Assembly (NCBI GenBank): GCA_000507305.1
Contig: DF239531.1
Coordinates: 2,343-66,342 of the forward strand
DNA: 64,000 bases
Reading direction: 5' to 3'
From: Breviolum minutum Mf 1.05b.01
Taxonomy: Eukaryota > Sar > Dinophyceae > Suessiales > Symbiodiniaceae
Shown here: piece after piece, positions 46,615-59,689 of the stretch
Position numbering within the stretch: position 1 is the first letter of the stretch
Layout: every line of letters begins with the position of its first letter
The notes under the pieces: model-generated
What the model was told of the DNA's origin: nothing
Databases searched by the model: none
Seen by the model: the letters and a program-made list of their open reading frames with translations, nothing else
Program-made: the position numbers and the translations under genes

Positions 46615-47035
46615 ACCACTTCACATTAAAGGAACCTGGTCCTGCTGTTTGGGGTGACATTTGCCAAACAAGTAAGGCTGCAATAAGGCGCCACTAAGTA
46701 GAAATATAGAAATATTAAAATTAAAAGGGTCAATGGGTCGTACTCTTTGTACTTCATTGGCGAACCCTTTCACATATTTTCATACTTGCGCATTGAGACG
46801 ATAACAATGCGCGCTACCACAAGGATTCACAATCAACCAGTTGCTGAGGGACACTCTGCTACGACACTGCTAGTGTCAACGTCAGGTATACAAAACCAAC
46901 AAGTCCATGCAGCTCAATTTGACCTTGCGCCTTAATTAGCCAGCCTGGAAATAGCTCAGGTATGCTATGTTCGCGTCAAGCTTCACAAACTGTCTTAAAT
47001 AGTTGCAAAAACTCACCGCTCTACAACTTAAGCCC

Positions 47036-47846
47036 TCAAAGTGCACACTCAAGGAGAACTGGCTCAGCAAGTTTCTTCATCGAGGAGCTGTTCACGCCAC
47101 AACTGTTGTTGTCTTCCAGTTGCTGTTGCACACGCAGCTTCAGTGCAGCATTCCAAGGCCTTTCCTCCAGTGCCAGCAGAGCGTCACCCAAGCGTTGCTG
47201 GTTTGGAGACGGAAACTCAGCACATTGAGAGGTGCCCAGAACCCCATCCTGAGACGATGGATAAAAGGGAATTTGATGGAATCCCTTTCGGCACTTGATT
47301 TGTTTTTTGTTCATATTTTCCCGGCCGTCAAATGCGCATGAAACAGGAACGAAAGGCACAGAGCAAGAAATAACAACATTAACAACAGAAGGACTTGAAA
47401 ACATGGCAAACCAACGGCTGCGCAAAGTATCGTTTCAATCTCTTTTGAAGGATGGGAGGCCCCAAACCACCCACACACCTACCCGCCCACCTCCAATGTT
47501 AATCCCCAAGACACCAAACGATATCATGCCAGGGCACCCAAAATTTCACATCACCCAAAGCTGCTGCTGTGATGCATGTCAGGGTCCAGGGTAGCAACCA
47601 TGTGCAAACAACCATTGCATTCAGAAGCCATGAATCATGGAGGTGCAGTTCAGCTGCTAAAATTGTCAGTGGCAGCACATGCCATTTGGAAGAAAACGTG
47701 CTTTCAGATAACCAACCCTGCGCTTTATGAGGGAGATGAAGGAGCAAAAACAACACAACTTTAACAGGATCACGAATCGCCTCTTCGGACTGCAATATGT
47801 TCTGCACGCCGGTGGGGTGGACAAAGAAATGCACATGTATAATCAT
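47036..47846 (-). CDS. Unknown gene with a firm C-terminal exon
   Basis: The last exon, 47036 to about 47310, reads CRKGFHQIPFYPSSQDGVLG, SPNQQRLGDALLALEERPWN, ALKLRVQQQLEDNNSCGVNS and MKKLAEPVLLECAL, stop TGA at 47036-47038. Its codon bias is among the strongest in the window. About 47550-47627 an ATG-started segment reads MASECNGCLHMVATLDPDMH before GTGATG, and about 47775-47835 another reads HPTGVQNILQSEEAIRDPV. The middle part looks helical. The order suggests a short gene starting at 47627 or upstream. Not recognised. Confidence 0.55.
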
Positions 47847-48264
47847 GTATATATAATATGCCGCGCTTCATCAAATATGCGATGCTATGCGGTTAGCAAC
47901 GGATAAATGGTTCATCTCTTCACACAAAGGGCCCAAACAGCCGGTACAACTCATCCCTTGGCGAATTTCAAGACCATCTGCCTTTTCATTGCAAGTCTGC
48001 GATCAGAACATGTAGGTTCGTAGCTGGCAGAGGAAATGATCATGGCTAAAGCACACCCCTGTCAGCATCTCAAATCAAGAAAGTGCATACCATGATTCGC
48101 TGTCAGTTGATGAAGAAAGACAGGATTGATACAGGGTTTTTCTCCGAGGTAGCCTAGGCTTGAAGGCTCATGCAGGGCATTTCAAGAAGGGAAAGGAACA
48201 TGCCCTTGGCTTCTGCATTCATATATCAACGTTCCACATCGTTTTCAGACTCTATATAAATTCT

Positions 48265-48995
48265 ATCATTGAGGGGAATTTCTGCAAACGATGGGATCAT
48301 TTCAGCGCCTCCTTAAACCTTCCAGGAAAGCTATCCCAAATGGTGAAATCATCTTGCGCAACCTCCTCTCAGGAGTGTACATCTACAATGACAATTCCCA
48401 TCCATTCCCACACGAGCCACAAGGAGCTAACGATTTCAACCCAAAAAATGTGTGTTTGTGGCTGCAATTGCCCCAAGTTAATTGCAGGATTGAAACTATG
48501 GGGGAATAAATGAAACCATCACCTCGTCAGAAGCTAAAAGAATCGAGTTCGGCCAAATCGCTCCCTTTCTTCAGCAAACCTTCTTTGGCTCACCGAAGTA
48601 ATCTCCCAGATTTTGGGAGTTTATCAAATCGCGACTGCCACCCATTGCAGACCCTTTCACCCAAGACTTTCTGTGCCTGCATCCAGCAATCTAATCAAAT
48701 TAATCAACAAAAATCAAGAAATATCAAGAATCTAACGAGTGGCATTCATTGGCACTTCCCGTTTGCTTTGGCATCATGCTCAGGTGTGGCAGGCCGGTGA
48801 AACCGTCTGGTAGCCTGGCATGGTTGCTTCACGGCCCGTGACTTCACAAAGAACTACAAGAAAGAGCTTCATCCAAATCAAGATGATTCAGGTAAAACAG
48901 CATCGAAATCTTGCATACGAGATTTCCAACATCTGGCCGCTGCAAACAAAATCTTGACCTCCCGCCGTGTTACCAATTATAATATGCATTGACTT
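48265..48995 (-). CDS. Exons of an unknown gene
   Basis: About 48575-48660 reads SAMGGSRDLINSQNLGDYF before donor GTGAGC. About 48310-48380, after an AG|G acceptor, reads EVAQDDFTIWDSFPGRFKEA then LK and TGA or a GC donor. Weaker segments lie at 48790-48960. Exon joining was not closed. Plus-strand frames over the same bases are shadows. Confidence 0.38.
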
Positions 48996-49960
48996 GTACC
49001 GAGCAGCTCGCACCTATTGCACAATGCAACACTTGGAACAGCAGCCCTTTTTGGCCTGTTGCCGTTGCCCGTGACGGACTGATGTATGGAAATAGAAAAT
49101 TCTACTCAGATTGATCAATTTCATTCAAATTCAGCAAATTGCAAATGAACCAAGCCACACAAAGATGGAACCATTATCCCTATATTCAAACCTCCAAAGT
49201 TTAAACCGTTCAAGCAGAATCCATCAAACATGACATCTTATACTCGGATTTTACCGCAAGCATGGGTGGTTTTCTCGGCTGCACTTTCGGACTGCTGCTG
49301 AAAAAGCAAATATATATATTATGCTGCTTTCAAGTGGAGTCCCTTTTAATGAGATCTCCTTTTCTGGTTTCAATCAAACATTGAAGAACAGTGCCAAAGT
49401 GTAGGCATTTCCGGCTGTATCATGATTTGTCCTCATTTCATGTCTAAGTTGATTGATCTGATTTCATCAAATTTCCAACATTCCCACATGATCCCAAGTT
49501 GTGCAATCTTGCGCATTTACACAGTTCCTTGCCAGGCCTCGGCTTCCAGCTTTTCAACCTTGGCTTTTTCCTGAGTGAAGGAGCATGATGCAAACTCTAA
49601 ACCGCCGGAAAATGTGATGAAGATTCACCTATCGTAAGGACATTGTAAGCATTGTTAAGGCTCTTCAGGATTGCAAAAGATTGACTGCTCCACATTCATC
49701 TGGATGATAATGATAACAAATATACATATTACATAAAGGTTCCAATACTGTTCCCATGATCTTTCGAAATAATGGTCAGAGTTCCGCCCTCTGGAAGTAC
49801 ATAGACAAGGAAAACATGTCCGAAAAATCGGCATCCAAGTGATTGCACAGAACTTCCAAATATCATCAACATATCGAATCACATTGCCCTCACCCATACT
49901 GCAAAGAAATCCACCACACATCACCACACCAACGATTTGGCTTTACTTTAAAACTTTAAG
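48996..49960. other. No gene recognised
   Basis: AT-rich sequence with only short frames and no GC3-biased segment. It borders a large tetranucleotide repeat on its right. Confidence 0.4.
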
Positions 49961-49967
49961 AAGCACC

Positions 49968-50232
49968 AAGAAACAAACAAGCAAGCAAACAAACAGGCAA
50001 ACAGGCAAACAAGCATACAAGCAAACAAGCAAGCAAACAAACAAACAAGCAAACAAACAAACAAACAAGAACACAAGCAAACAAACAAACAAACAAGCAA
50101 GCAAACAAACAAACAAGCAAGCAAACAAACAAACAAACAAACAAACAATGAAACAAAGACACAAAGAAAAACAGAAACAAAGAAATAAACAACCAACCAA
50201 ACAACCAACCAAACAAGGAAGCAAGCCAGCCA
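49968..50232. repeat. CAAA/CAAG tetranucleotide repeat array
   Basis: About 260 bases built mainly of CAAA and CAAG units, decaying at the right end into ACCA-rich variants. Because four bases shift through all frames and contain no stop codons on either strand, it gives long frames in several registers. These include a Lys/Gln/Thr frame on plus and Cys/Leu/Val frames on minus. None is taken as a gene. Confidence 0.93.
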
Positions 50233-50639
50233 ACCAGCCAGCACTCACACGAATTGCGCTCACCTGGTGTGCAAAGCACAAAGGGAGATGTGTTTTCTTG
50301 CAGTAGTATCTGTCTACCATGGAATTTCTGGCCGGTCTCACCCCCCAAACTACTCATATTGACACGAAGGAGATCCAAGCCCTGGGCTTCAGCATGCTTC
50401 TCCTGACAGTTGGAGATGGACAAGAAGGCCATTGAGTCAAATTGAATCAGTTAGGTCACGAACATGTGCAGAACGTGATCATATTATACGTGATCATCAA
50501 ATATGATATGGTCGATATTGTTAGATTGCTTTTCATCAGGGTCGATACTCGATGCTTCATATATTTTCATGTATGATTCTGATGCTCAAATCACTTCGGA
50601 TTAAAAATCCATGTGTTCCCCAACCATTCGGTCAATCCA

Positions 50640-51720
50640 ACAATCCAACTTTTGGCCTCCAAGGCCTTCTTCTCTTCCTCTAGGGCTGCCACCTTCGGGA
50701 TATGAAGGATGTCAAAACGAATGCACAAAAAAAACTTTATCCTGCACTTGATACTAACGGTATGTTAACAGTAATTCATCTTGAAACACTGGAAGTTGAC
50801 AAAGGCTCAACAAAACAAGTTCTGAGGTAGCAGCCTTGGCTTCTGCCTCCTTCACCAGTGAAAAGATTTCAATCATTGAGATGCCCCATGCCTTTACTTT
50901 AATATATTTTGATTGTGAAGTTTTGAAATTAAACATGCTTGATCTTTCTTGCACGGGCCCCTTTATCCTTGAACCTTCATAGCATATATAATTTGGGTCA
51001 CTCTTTTCCACACCGGAGCGCATGGGACAAATGATGGGAACAAGTTCCAAGAGTAGCCGACAAAGACTGTCCTCCGCTTTCTTCTTCTGTACCTCTTTTT
51101 ACGAGGCAAGCGGCAGAGGCGCAGCCAAAACGGAAAAAATCAAGTATGCCTGCGACCTTACAGTAAAGTTTGCGTGCTTTGAAGGACATACATATTGTTC
51201 TTTGACATACGACCTTTTTTTGTCGGTTGAGACAATGCAAAATAACTCACATATTCTGGAACTTTGACCCTGACTGATATTTGATATATTAATCTGACAT
51301 GATTATGCAATTTTGATTCAAAACGGTACTGTACACGGTGCTCTGACAATATGCCATACGAGTATCATGCCAAACCCATGTGAAAAGCCAGAACTATGTG
51401 CAGCAACTTGACATAACTTTAGTCTAATCTCTTGCTATGGCTCCATCCAGGCTCTGATAGGACTGAGTTAAGGGAACTCTGAAGGAATATCCTTTGAAAC
51501 TAGCAGCCAGATTTTTGAAATTGGTTGCTTCAGTGTCTTCCACACAAATATGCGAGAAAATGAGGAGAGTTTGGAGGTGTCATTCATGCCCTCATCAAGT
51601 AGGATAGTGACAGTCTCTGTCAACGCTGCTTTTCGGGGCTGATTTTCATGGCAAAGCCCGGCACCCAAAAGCGCCGTTCCCTTCGCACCTCAGCCTGGGC
51701 AGCTTTGCTGGCCTGATGTG
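50640..51720 (-). CDS. Coiled-coil protein exons
   Basis: Short exons rich in Ala, Glu and Lys lie in order: about 51690-51720 (ASKAAQAEVRRERRFW), about 51480-51630 (possible; TETVTILLDEGMNDTSKLSS), about 51000-51090 (EVQKKKAEDSLCRLLLELVP), about 50790-50865 (SLVKEAEAKAATSELVLLSL) and about 50645-50690 (VAALEEEKKALEAK). The heptad-like spacing indicates a coiled coil. No family is named. Exon borders are approximate. Confidence 0.42.
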
Positions 51721-52506
51721 CATAGTACATAATTATGATAGATGAAGATTCTCTGGTTCACGACCCTCTGTCCGAATCTTGTAAATCTTCAAATCCTCGC
51801 CATCAGTAGCTGAGCAAAGAACATGTTTTATTCATATTTATTCAACATAATCGTTCACAATATAGATATTCTTGCTCTTACCTACTCCATTTCATTTCCG
51901 ATGCCTGCTCTTCATCCTCCTGGCGCAAAGCATAACACTTGGGCAAAAACCACTGCTCACACATGATGAAACCATATGTAAGTGTGAACGTTCCCTAATC
52001 AATTATTTACTGGACAAGATGTTGTTCAGAATTCCTTTGATAGCTGACATGTGCATGATACATTCGCAGGATAAAGCAATACTGCGAAAGACTAACACGA
52101 TGTCAAAAAAGAGACGGACGGCTATATAACTGATGACCTTGCAGAATGGAATGATCACTGTTCACACTAAATCGTAGTAAATGGCGCAAGTCCCTGACTG
52201 GTACAGTCAAGGATGGATTTTCACCAGTGGTCAAGCAAGACTTGTTTCATATTACCCTCACTATCACCATCAGGACGAAGCAATGCCTTGGAACTAAGGT
52301 TTAACAAAAGCAAACACTCCATACCCCGCTGGTGCCCCGTTTGGATTGATTTTCCCTCATTGTCTCATTTAGGCCGAAACATGAGCACCATGCTACCAAC
52401 CCATTACCCATCGAGATCTTAATCGCAATCAAAGCCTTGTTGGATGCTTAAATTTCCAAGGAAAATCCATCGCAATAATGAGCCATTTAATCAATAGTGC
52501 AAAAGG
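51721..52506. other. No gene recognised
   Basis: Only short frames without codon bias. Probably the spacer after the gene ending at 52507. Confidence 0.35.
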
Positions 52507-52690
52507 CTAAATGGCCAGGCTGATCTCGTGCCCTCTGGCCTTCCGCTTTGCATTCTGCTTTTTCACTGCTTTGCTCACCTTGGCTCGTGAGCTCCCAATG
52601 TTGGGCTCTTGAAACAAACTGCTTGTCAGTGATACCTTTTGCAGCAGCAATGCCAGGAATTGATCACACTGTGGCCAATATGTAAACACT
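52507..52690 (-). CDS. C-terminal exon of an unknown gene
   Basis: After a GGCCACAG acceptor the frame reads CDQFLALLLQKVSLTSSLFQ and SSRAKVSKAVKKQNAKRKAR then GHEISLAI, stop TAG at 52507-52509. The end is basic and strongly codon-biased. It may terminate the membrane-protein locus at 53.2-54.9 kb or a separate gene. Confidence 0.5.
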
Positions 52691-53172
52691 ACATTGCACA
52701 TGATACCAGAACGTTCAATCCATACAAGTACCAATCAAGTTTTCTTAATCTAACTACTCTTATTATCTCTTACTATCTGGTCCGGAATTCTTCAAGAAGA
52801 AACATATCAAGTGTGGAGAACTCACGCCTCTCCCCATCGGTACCCTGGGACAAAGACATGCAGCGTCACCATGTGCAATACCGCACAATCAGATGGAAGT
52901 CGACACGGCAAAATTCATTAAGACACAAAACCTCTACAGGCTCCAAACCAGCAAATGAGTAAACAATTCATATCAAAAGACGCGCTTATCATATCAGCAT
53001 TGAATCAACACACATAACACCAAATAATGTGCGTTCAGCAAAAAACCAAACACATGCAAATACACAAACAAATATAGAAATCAACCATTTTACAATGAAA
53101 CATAAAACATCATAAAACAATATCAATACAACATGCACAAAACAGAAACAAACAAAAATCACTCATACTATA

Positions 53173-54895
53173 AGTGTAGTGCTTGGGAAATGATGCAGCT
53201 ATCAAATGAATTGGCTGATCTCCCATTCAGCAGCCTAGTGGCCAAACAGGCGATTCCGTTGCCCTTGCGCGCAGAGGAAGCCTCTAGCTCCTGATGCTGA
53301 ACAAATCCAGTGCAAACAATAATCAGTACGCGTAGATTTGGAGTCAATCAGGAAAAAGAAAGCACTCAAACCAGCAACAACAAAGGCAACACCAACAAAA
53401 AACATAAAGATGCAACACCACACCAACAAAATACTGCAATCGTAACATACGATTAAGATCACCATTTACCAAGTCAACCAATATAGAACACAAGCCAACC
53501 ATCTTGGAAAACAAACCACACAATGGTAAAAACCACTTCAACATGCCGAAATGCTTCTCGTCAGTTCCGGTAGCCAAAAGCAACCTGCGCTTTGGCGCCT
53601 CATCGTCTGTGTCATGGGCCTTCTCCTCTTCAGTGAGGAGCATGTACATCTGCCAGGCATAGAAGATCACCAAGAAGACAGAGTGCTCCTTGAAATGCTT
53701 CATGGGACAGGTAAGGCAAATGACAAATGTGATTCACAGGACACTGAAGAAGCCAAATGACCCCGATAGGCCTATCTTTCTGACGAGTTAATTCTCAATT
53801 GGTCACGAATTTGTCACTCAAACTACCTTCCACGTCTCCCCAACGAACCAGAGGTACAAAAACCAAACAAGCATTGGCTGCATACATTTCATGACTTGGT
53901 GACCTATGATAGTTAGTTTCTGATACAGTAATTAGCCCTTCCAAATTTGAAACCAAAGAAAGTTGAACTGCATGCCGAGCCTCGACAACTGGCTAAAAGA
54001 CTTCAGCAAAGTGTGACTGATTCAAATCAAAGCAATGCTGGTCCAGTTGGAATAACCATCATCGTCTATCCATCATTTCCCCTGGATTTCACAACCCACT
54101 TAGAAAAAAAAAACGACTCGCCTCAGCCTCTGCTAGCTTTTGCACAGCTACTGCCTGCATTCTTGCCTCGAATGGTAGGATGATGCTTGGGTGGAGGCAT
54201 CAGCTTTGACACACGAACAGGAACGGGAACTAAGCAACCAACACCCAAAATCATTCAACTAAGTTTTACATAAATTTATTACTGGAGACCTTGAGTTGCT
54301 ATGCGTTGTCATGCCCCCATTCCCCCAGTCGAAATAAACAAATACTGAATTCTGGCTCTGCAAATATTTTTCCCAATCTCATCAGTATTCCCAACTGGAT
54401 GCCATTCCGCTCCACGTCCGTGTCGAAGCCCAGGCACCAGTCTTGGGACATAGCTCGTTACGGCACGGCTGGGCCTCGTGTCTGTGGCTCAGCAATTTCC
54501 ACAACTCCAAAACTGACGAAGCAACAAAGGCAACTACCTGGAGTCACTTGAATTCAGTCATCGCTAGTCTTAGTCTCTCTATCTATAAATACATTTCTCT
54601 TGCACTCCGGCCCCACAAGTGTATGTCTGTCTAAATGCAGTTCTGCAGTCAACTTACATGATAGAACTCAAGTCTTACAGGAATGTAAATCCGTGAATGA
54701 TGGGCTGAGCATGCCTGGGCATGATGATCCAGCCATGCTGTCCATGCAGTAAGGTAACGCAGAATTGGTTCTGATTCCAGTGGTCGGCCACATCAATCTG
54801 ACTCTGGACCATGCTGGGGCGAAGCCCAAAGATACCCACCAAACTTTTTAACTTGCAAACAGAGCCGAGTTGGGAACCCTCTGCATAAGACAAGC
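53173..54895 (-). CDS. Membrane-protein locus, several exons
   Basis: Exon 54680-54890 reads SVCKLKSLVGIFGLRPSMVQ and NQFCVTLLHGQHGWIIMPRH, donor GTAAGA. Exon 54299-54455 reads MSQDWCLGFDTDVERNGIQL and ILMRLGKIFAEPEFS. About 54100-54180 reads EARMQAVAVQKLAEAEA. Exon about 53475-53710 reads MKHFKEHSVFLVIFYAWQMY, EEEKAHDTDDEAPKRRLLLA and KWFLPLCGLFSKMVGLCSIL, donor GTAAAT. About 53330-53420 is another hydrophobic segment. About 53173-53300 after AG|G reads ELEASSARKGNGIACLATRL and ends SCIISQALHL. At least three membrane helices alternate with acidic loops. One gene or two cannot be decided; family not recognised. Confidence 0.52.
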
Positions 54896-55701
54896 TATAG
54901 AATCATATCATTCCAAATCATGAGTCAACATCCCGCCGAGAGACTTGAGCTTCATTCGCCTCAAAGGTAGTGAATCCGAATCGAACGTAATGAAAATTTG
55001 TGGAGATGTATCTTGTCCACTTGAACGGCCGTGCAGGATCCTCCCGTAGGAAGTCGCTTGAAAAGTTGTTCAACGTCTTAGCTTGCCACTTTGAACTTTA
55101 AACTCTAATTAACGTGTAGTTACCAAGTTGCCTTCCAATGTGAATATAAAATTGGCCATGTTTTAAGTTAACAGCAGAAACAGTGGTGTACAAAAATGAG
55201 GTCGGACTATGGCACAATCAGCAACTGGTGTTGCAGCATTCTAGGTGAATGTTGGTAAAATCACGAGAAGCATGATCCAGCCGTTGCTTCCCTTGTAGCT
55301 GCAGGGCCAAGGCACCAGTACACAAAGCAAAGAAGGGAAACAAACCACGTTGTGTCCTGTTCCTTCCTTGGAGCAATATCGCACTCCAAGCACCAAATCA
55401 CATCAACCAACTAGTTCGACTGCAACATACCATTTCACACTTTTCAAACTCATCATCATTCATTGCAATTCAGCGTTTCAAATCAATGACCCAAAATGCG
55501 TTCGTACTGCTGGGCGGAAGTACCCAACAAAGACCCAAGTGCTAGCCTTCACGTGCGTACACTTCCAAAGCTTACAAGAGCAGAGTCATAGGAAGGGCAA
55601 ACCATATTTTCAATAAGTCACAGTCTTGGGCTGGTTCCAGTTCAAGTTTTTTACATCTTTTGACAGTGGACTTGTCTTGTAGGTTCTGATTTCAGTTGAT
55701 T

Positions 55702-56339
55702 TCAGCCAAGTGACTTCTCCACTTTGATGGATGTCTTCGCAGCTTGAATGGCACGTTGCACTTGGAAACGCCAAGCATGCAGGATAGGCCGCAAATCCTA
55801 ACCAGATGTGGAGACATGCGTGTTGTCCTGTTTTCCTAGATGTCGGAGTGGGAAGGAACTGCCATGCTTGCTGCTTTCGAATTGTCAAACCATGACATTG
55901 GGCCCACTTTGGGCAAGGAGTCAAGCAGCAAACAGGAAATGATTTTAAAGCAACCCGCAATCGTGAACCAAGAGTTCATTTCATTGACGAGATCTGTTGG
56001 AAAACAAACATCTCTCACGCTAGTGCATTTGTCCATTTGCAATTGCAGCGTGCTTCCTACATATTGTGTCAAACGCAGCTGAACAACATTGAACAGCTGT
56101 CTGTTTTGTTCCCTTTCATCATCCCACTCCTTCCAGCCTGCGGACAACTATGCAACATCAACTCTCACCCCGCCCCACCACCAAAATAAAGTCACGTCGC
56201 ATCTTGTGGGCGAAAGTATCTCACCCAGCTCCGTTGGAAATAGGCATGACGCGCCGCATGATGCCAACCCGACATCACAGCGCCTGTCCTGAAGTGCATC
56301 TTGACTCAAGGTCAAGGACTGGCAGTCAAGCCCACTATA
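55702..56339 (-). CDS. Three-exon C-terminal part of an unknown gene
   Basis: Exons 56225-56339, 55860-56137 and 55702-55797 join exactly in phase. The introns are 87 and 62 bases with GT donors (GTGAGA, GTTCCT) and AG|G acceptors at both. They read SLTLSQDALQDRRCDVGLAS, WDDEREQNRQLFNVVQLRLT, MDKCTSVRDVCFPTDLVNEM, SWFTIAGCFKIISCLLLDSL and ILHAWRFQVQRAIQAAKTSI, ending KVEKSLG with TGA at 55702-55704. There is one moderately hydrophobic helix in the middle exon. The exon at 56339 starts in phase 0 after an acceptor, so the gene continues upstream. No family recognised. Confidence 0.75.
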
Positions 56340-56399
56340 CTGCAAAGCATGGAATATTTGCATTGTGCATTAATAGCAAATCACGGTGACATCTGATCA

Positions 56400-57404
56400 T
56401 TGCCATTTATACAGTACAAATACAGTACATACATTAATTACAAACAAATTCAGAAATGCCCTAGGCTCTAGAGCATGTACAAAAACACCACAATCCGATT
56501 TCCGTCGAGAAATCCGACATCACATATTCCTTCCTAACTTCAATGCGACAGTAACAGTAACCGCATCTTGAATTGACGTGCGGTATCTTCCTGTATTCGC
56601 CTAAATCGGGATGCCCCAGCCCTCAGCATCCCTCAGCCAAGTCTCAAAGCATGATCCCAAGCAGAAAGGCAAAAGGCCAGGTTGAAGCCTCAAGGATTGA
56701 TAGGATGGCCAGAGATGTCCAGCGATGCAAGCCGTGGCAAATCAAGCCTACTACAAGCAACTTGCTGCTTGCTTGATGTCACTGCATCCAAACCTCTTCA
56801 TCATAATTAGGTCTATCTCTGAAAAGTATGGGTCATTTCTGAAACTGTGAGTTGCAAGTTTAGGAGACCCACTGCCATTACACAGTGATCAACGTCTCCT
56901 CAACTTTTATTTTGATACAGTAGCACCCAACAAGTACAACAAAGCACTGCACCTTGAACCTTAAAAAGGGTTGTCATGGGTTGCCCTACCCACCATGAAA
57001 GTTTCTCATTTTTCTGGAACACTTTGGGAGGAGGCGGTATATGGCGTCAAAATGTGACAAACATTGAACATTCAGCGTTGGTAGCCTCTTGTTTAAAGTC
57101 TATTTATGCTCTTCCAATTTCGGCAAAAAAACACGCCAGGATCCCTCCAGGTTCTTATGACTGCCACGATATCATACAAGAGCGATAACTCATTGCGAAA
57201 ACAGCATAATTTTTGTTGGCACCTTCCCTACTTCAACCCCAGTGGATGGTTCATTGGTGTGCCTTGTCATCCATTTGAAACTTCATGTACGCCCAAGTAA
57301 CCCTATACATTATGTATTACTGGATTCTGTTTGACCATGTTTTATATACCATGTTTCGCCACATCTAATCATTTTGCTTAGTCACTTGCACGTGTCCATT
57401 CCAG
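56400..57404. other. No gene recognised
   Basis: Short frames only, with no splice-bounded GC3-rich segment. The 5' exons of the gene ending at 55702 could hide here. Confidence 0.35.
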
Positions 57405-58765
57405 TCAAGAAGCGGGAAGTTTGGACCAACCGAGCAGGAGCCAAGTCTTCAGGGCGATCAGGTTCTGAGTTGTGGACAGGCATTCAGACTGCGGAGCCAA
57501 CAAAAATAGTGGGCGTTGCTTGACATCAACACTATTGTGTGAGCCAAGATTCTGGAAAATGGCGTTCCCTGAGCGCAAGGAGAACAATCTTCATGGTTCT
57601 TAGTTCTCATGATTTTGAGGACAGTGAAGTGAACAACCAAGTGTTTTACCAAGGATGAGAGCTGCTAAGAGCTACCTTTTTGTTGTTGGACAGCTGAACC
57701 CATGTGATCTTATCACATGATGTGCCGGCCCTCCCAAATCCCATGGCTGAGGGGTTTTCCAGGCCTGAATAGTGGTGGTGGCCCACAGCCAGGCGCGGAA
57801 AATCGCCCGAATTGACAAAGAACTCATCTCTTGTTCAAAGGCCATCACTGCCTCAATGGAAGTAAGGAAATTGTGGAAACTTGGTATGTTTTGATACCTT
57901 TAACTTTAACCATTGAAGTGGAAAAATCATAACACATTGGACTTAAACTAAGGTAAACCTTGAAACTATTTGGCTAACTAACTGCTGAATACTTCTCCAA
58001 ACTCTGAATTCGTCGCTGAATGAGACTTGAATGCTGGGTCGGACCAGGACACAACTTCCAAGCTGTAGCCCAGGATATGAACATGTCTTCCTTTCAAAAC
58101 CACAGGGGCCCATGTAGTTTCACAGTGTCCAAATTTCACATCAGCCGTAGAATCAGCAAAAAATAGCAAAAATGTAGGGATTTGACATGATTTTGACCCA
58201 ACCTCCCCAACTTGGCTGCCAAGCCTTCAGGAAGGCCGTTTTCTTCCCCAGCAACTGAAACTGGAACTTGTGCACTTTCTCCTCGCAGCTTCATAACGAA
58301 ATGATTTTGGTGGAAAGTCAGTTGGTTTGTTGAGAAATAACGGTCTCCATGCGGAAACCAGCAATTTCTAACAGACATAGCCTGCTACATGTGTCTTGGA
58401 ATGGTACGGTACATCGGCAAAGCAACGATGCAGGGAAACCTCCATCAAAGCTTCATACCATGCGAGGAATGCAAAGTATCGCACTGCTGTATCCATGTGA
58501 TAGAACCATCGCCTTGACAGGCATGAGAGCATGGAACCTTTTTGGGCCTGGGGGGGATGTAAACAATATTATCCAATGGCCTACCTCATGCCTCGATTTC
58601 AAGTGTTTCTGGGTGGGGAAACACCTATAAGGTTTGAAATTACTACTATCATGAACAACACTGACATCAAAGAGTAAGCAAACACAAAGCAGTAGCAACT
58701 GATCTTGCCCTGCAGCACCCATGCAATCTGCACGTGCAAAGAAAACCACAGGGCTTCCTCCTAAA
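57405..58765 (-). CDS. Unknown gene with a membrane exon
   Basis: About 58630-58765 after an AG|G acceptor reads EEALWFSLHVQIAWVLQGKI and CFVFAYSLMSVLFMIVVISN, a clear membrane helix. About 58205-58300 reads VMKLRGESAQVPVSVAGEEN and GLPEGLAAKLGR. About 58035-58150 reads ADVKFGHCETTWAPVVLKGR and HILGYSLEVVSWSDPAFK. The last, 57405-57490 after AG, reads SECLSTTQNLIALKTWLLLG and ends WSKLPAS, TGA at 57405-57407. Codon bias supports each. Joining was not closed and the membrane exon could belong to another gene. Confidence 0.5.
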
Positions 58766-59078
58766 CATGCACGATGATCATACACATTCCCAAAAAAGGG
58801 ATAAATTAGGTCCCAGTGATTTTGGAGATCTATAGGTCCATAATTAATCTATATATCCTTGATGAATTGATATGTAAACTGGAGTACAATTGGGTACCGA
58901 GTCTATCCGATACTTGGGCTTGCTAAGCAACATCCCCTCCCTCAACATGCAGTCGCGGGACCGCAAAGTGAACTTCACATTCTTACTAGTCTTCCTGCCG
59001 GCACAGAAAGATGGGCAAACTCTGGAAAAGAAACGGGGATATAAAATATAAAGCAATGTCATGTGAGGACTAATTAAC

Positions 59079-59196
59079 CCCCCTAATTAGAGGGTGCAAT
59101 TTTTGAGTCCGTCATTTTTTAGCATTGGCTCAAATTTCCCCAATTGTTGATCCCAGTATGCTGGAAATCCCCCCAATTACAGGGTGCCATTTTGGG
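59079..59196. repeat. Degenerate direct repeat, about 90-base spacing
   Basis: CCCCCTAATTAGAGGGTGCA at about 59079 resembles CCCCCAATTACAGGGTGCCA at about 59170. Both are followed by a T-rich stretch. Two copies only. Confidence 0.6.
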
Positions 59197-59689
59197 GGAG
59201 GGGGGAAATGTATCACTTGCTACTTGAGTCATGCGGATTTGATCGGATTTGATTTCATGACCCATAATCATCATCTCTTAACTTCATAAATCATAGTTGT
59301 CATCAGGCCTAGATGCCTCTTTGATCACGGGGGTTGGCACCACTTCAGACTTATTGACTATTGGAAGACCTTCTGGGCCTTCTGGTGAGGGGGAGGATGA
59401 GGTTTATTAATCCCGTCCTGGCATTACACTCAAACGGATGGCTGATTTTGGTTTGGCAAGTGGCACAAGTTGGGTGCTACTGCTACTTGTACCATCTATG
59501 TGGCGGCACCCCCAAGTCTTTAAACCTGCTGAACTAAATCGCCACAAATGTAGTCAGGTTTTGTTGAAGGCTCCAAGACTCAGCTCCCCAATGCTGCTCT
59601 TCCAATAGCTCCATATCAAATGGCTCCCTGAAATCATAATATGATGTATGATGTAATACCCGTGTATGCACTACTGCCTCATTATGAGC

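Noticed and set aside
48801-48992. Plus-strand frame resembling a J-domain (KELHPNQDD, then a helix ending in a Tyr-Asn pair)
   Set aside because: HPD is replaced by HPN, the spacing from the helix-II Tyr to the loop is too short, there is no ATG, and the strand opposes all confirmed genes. Coincidence is more likely.
49839-50432. Four long overlapping frames (98-158 codons) on both strands
   Set aside because: They come from the CAAA/CAAG repeat, which lacks stop codons in most registers.
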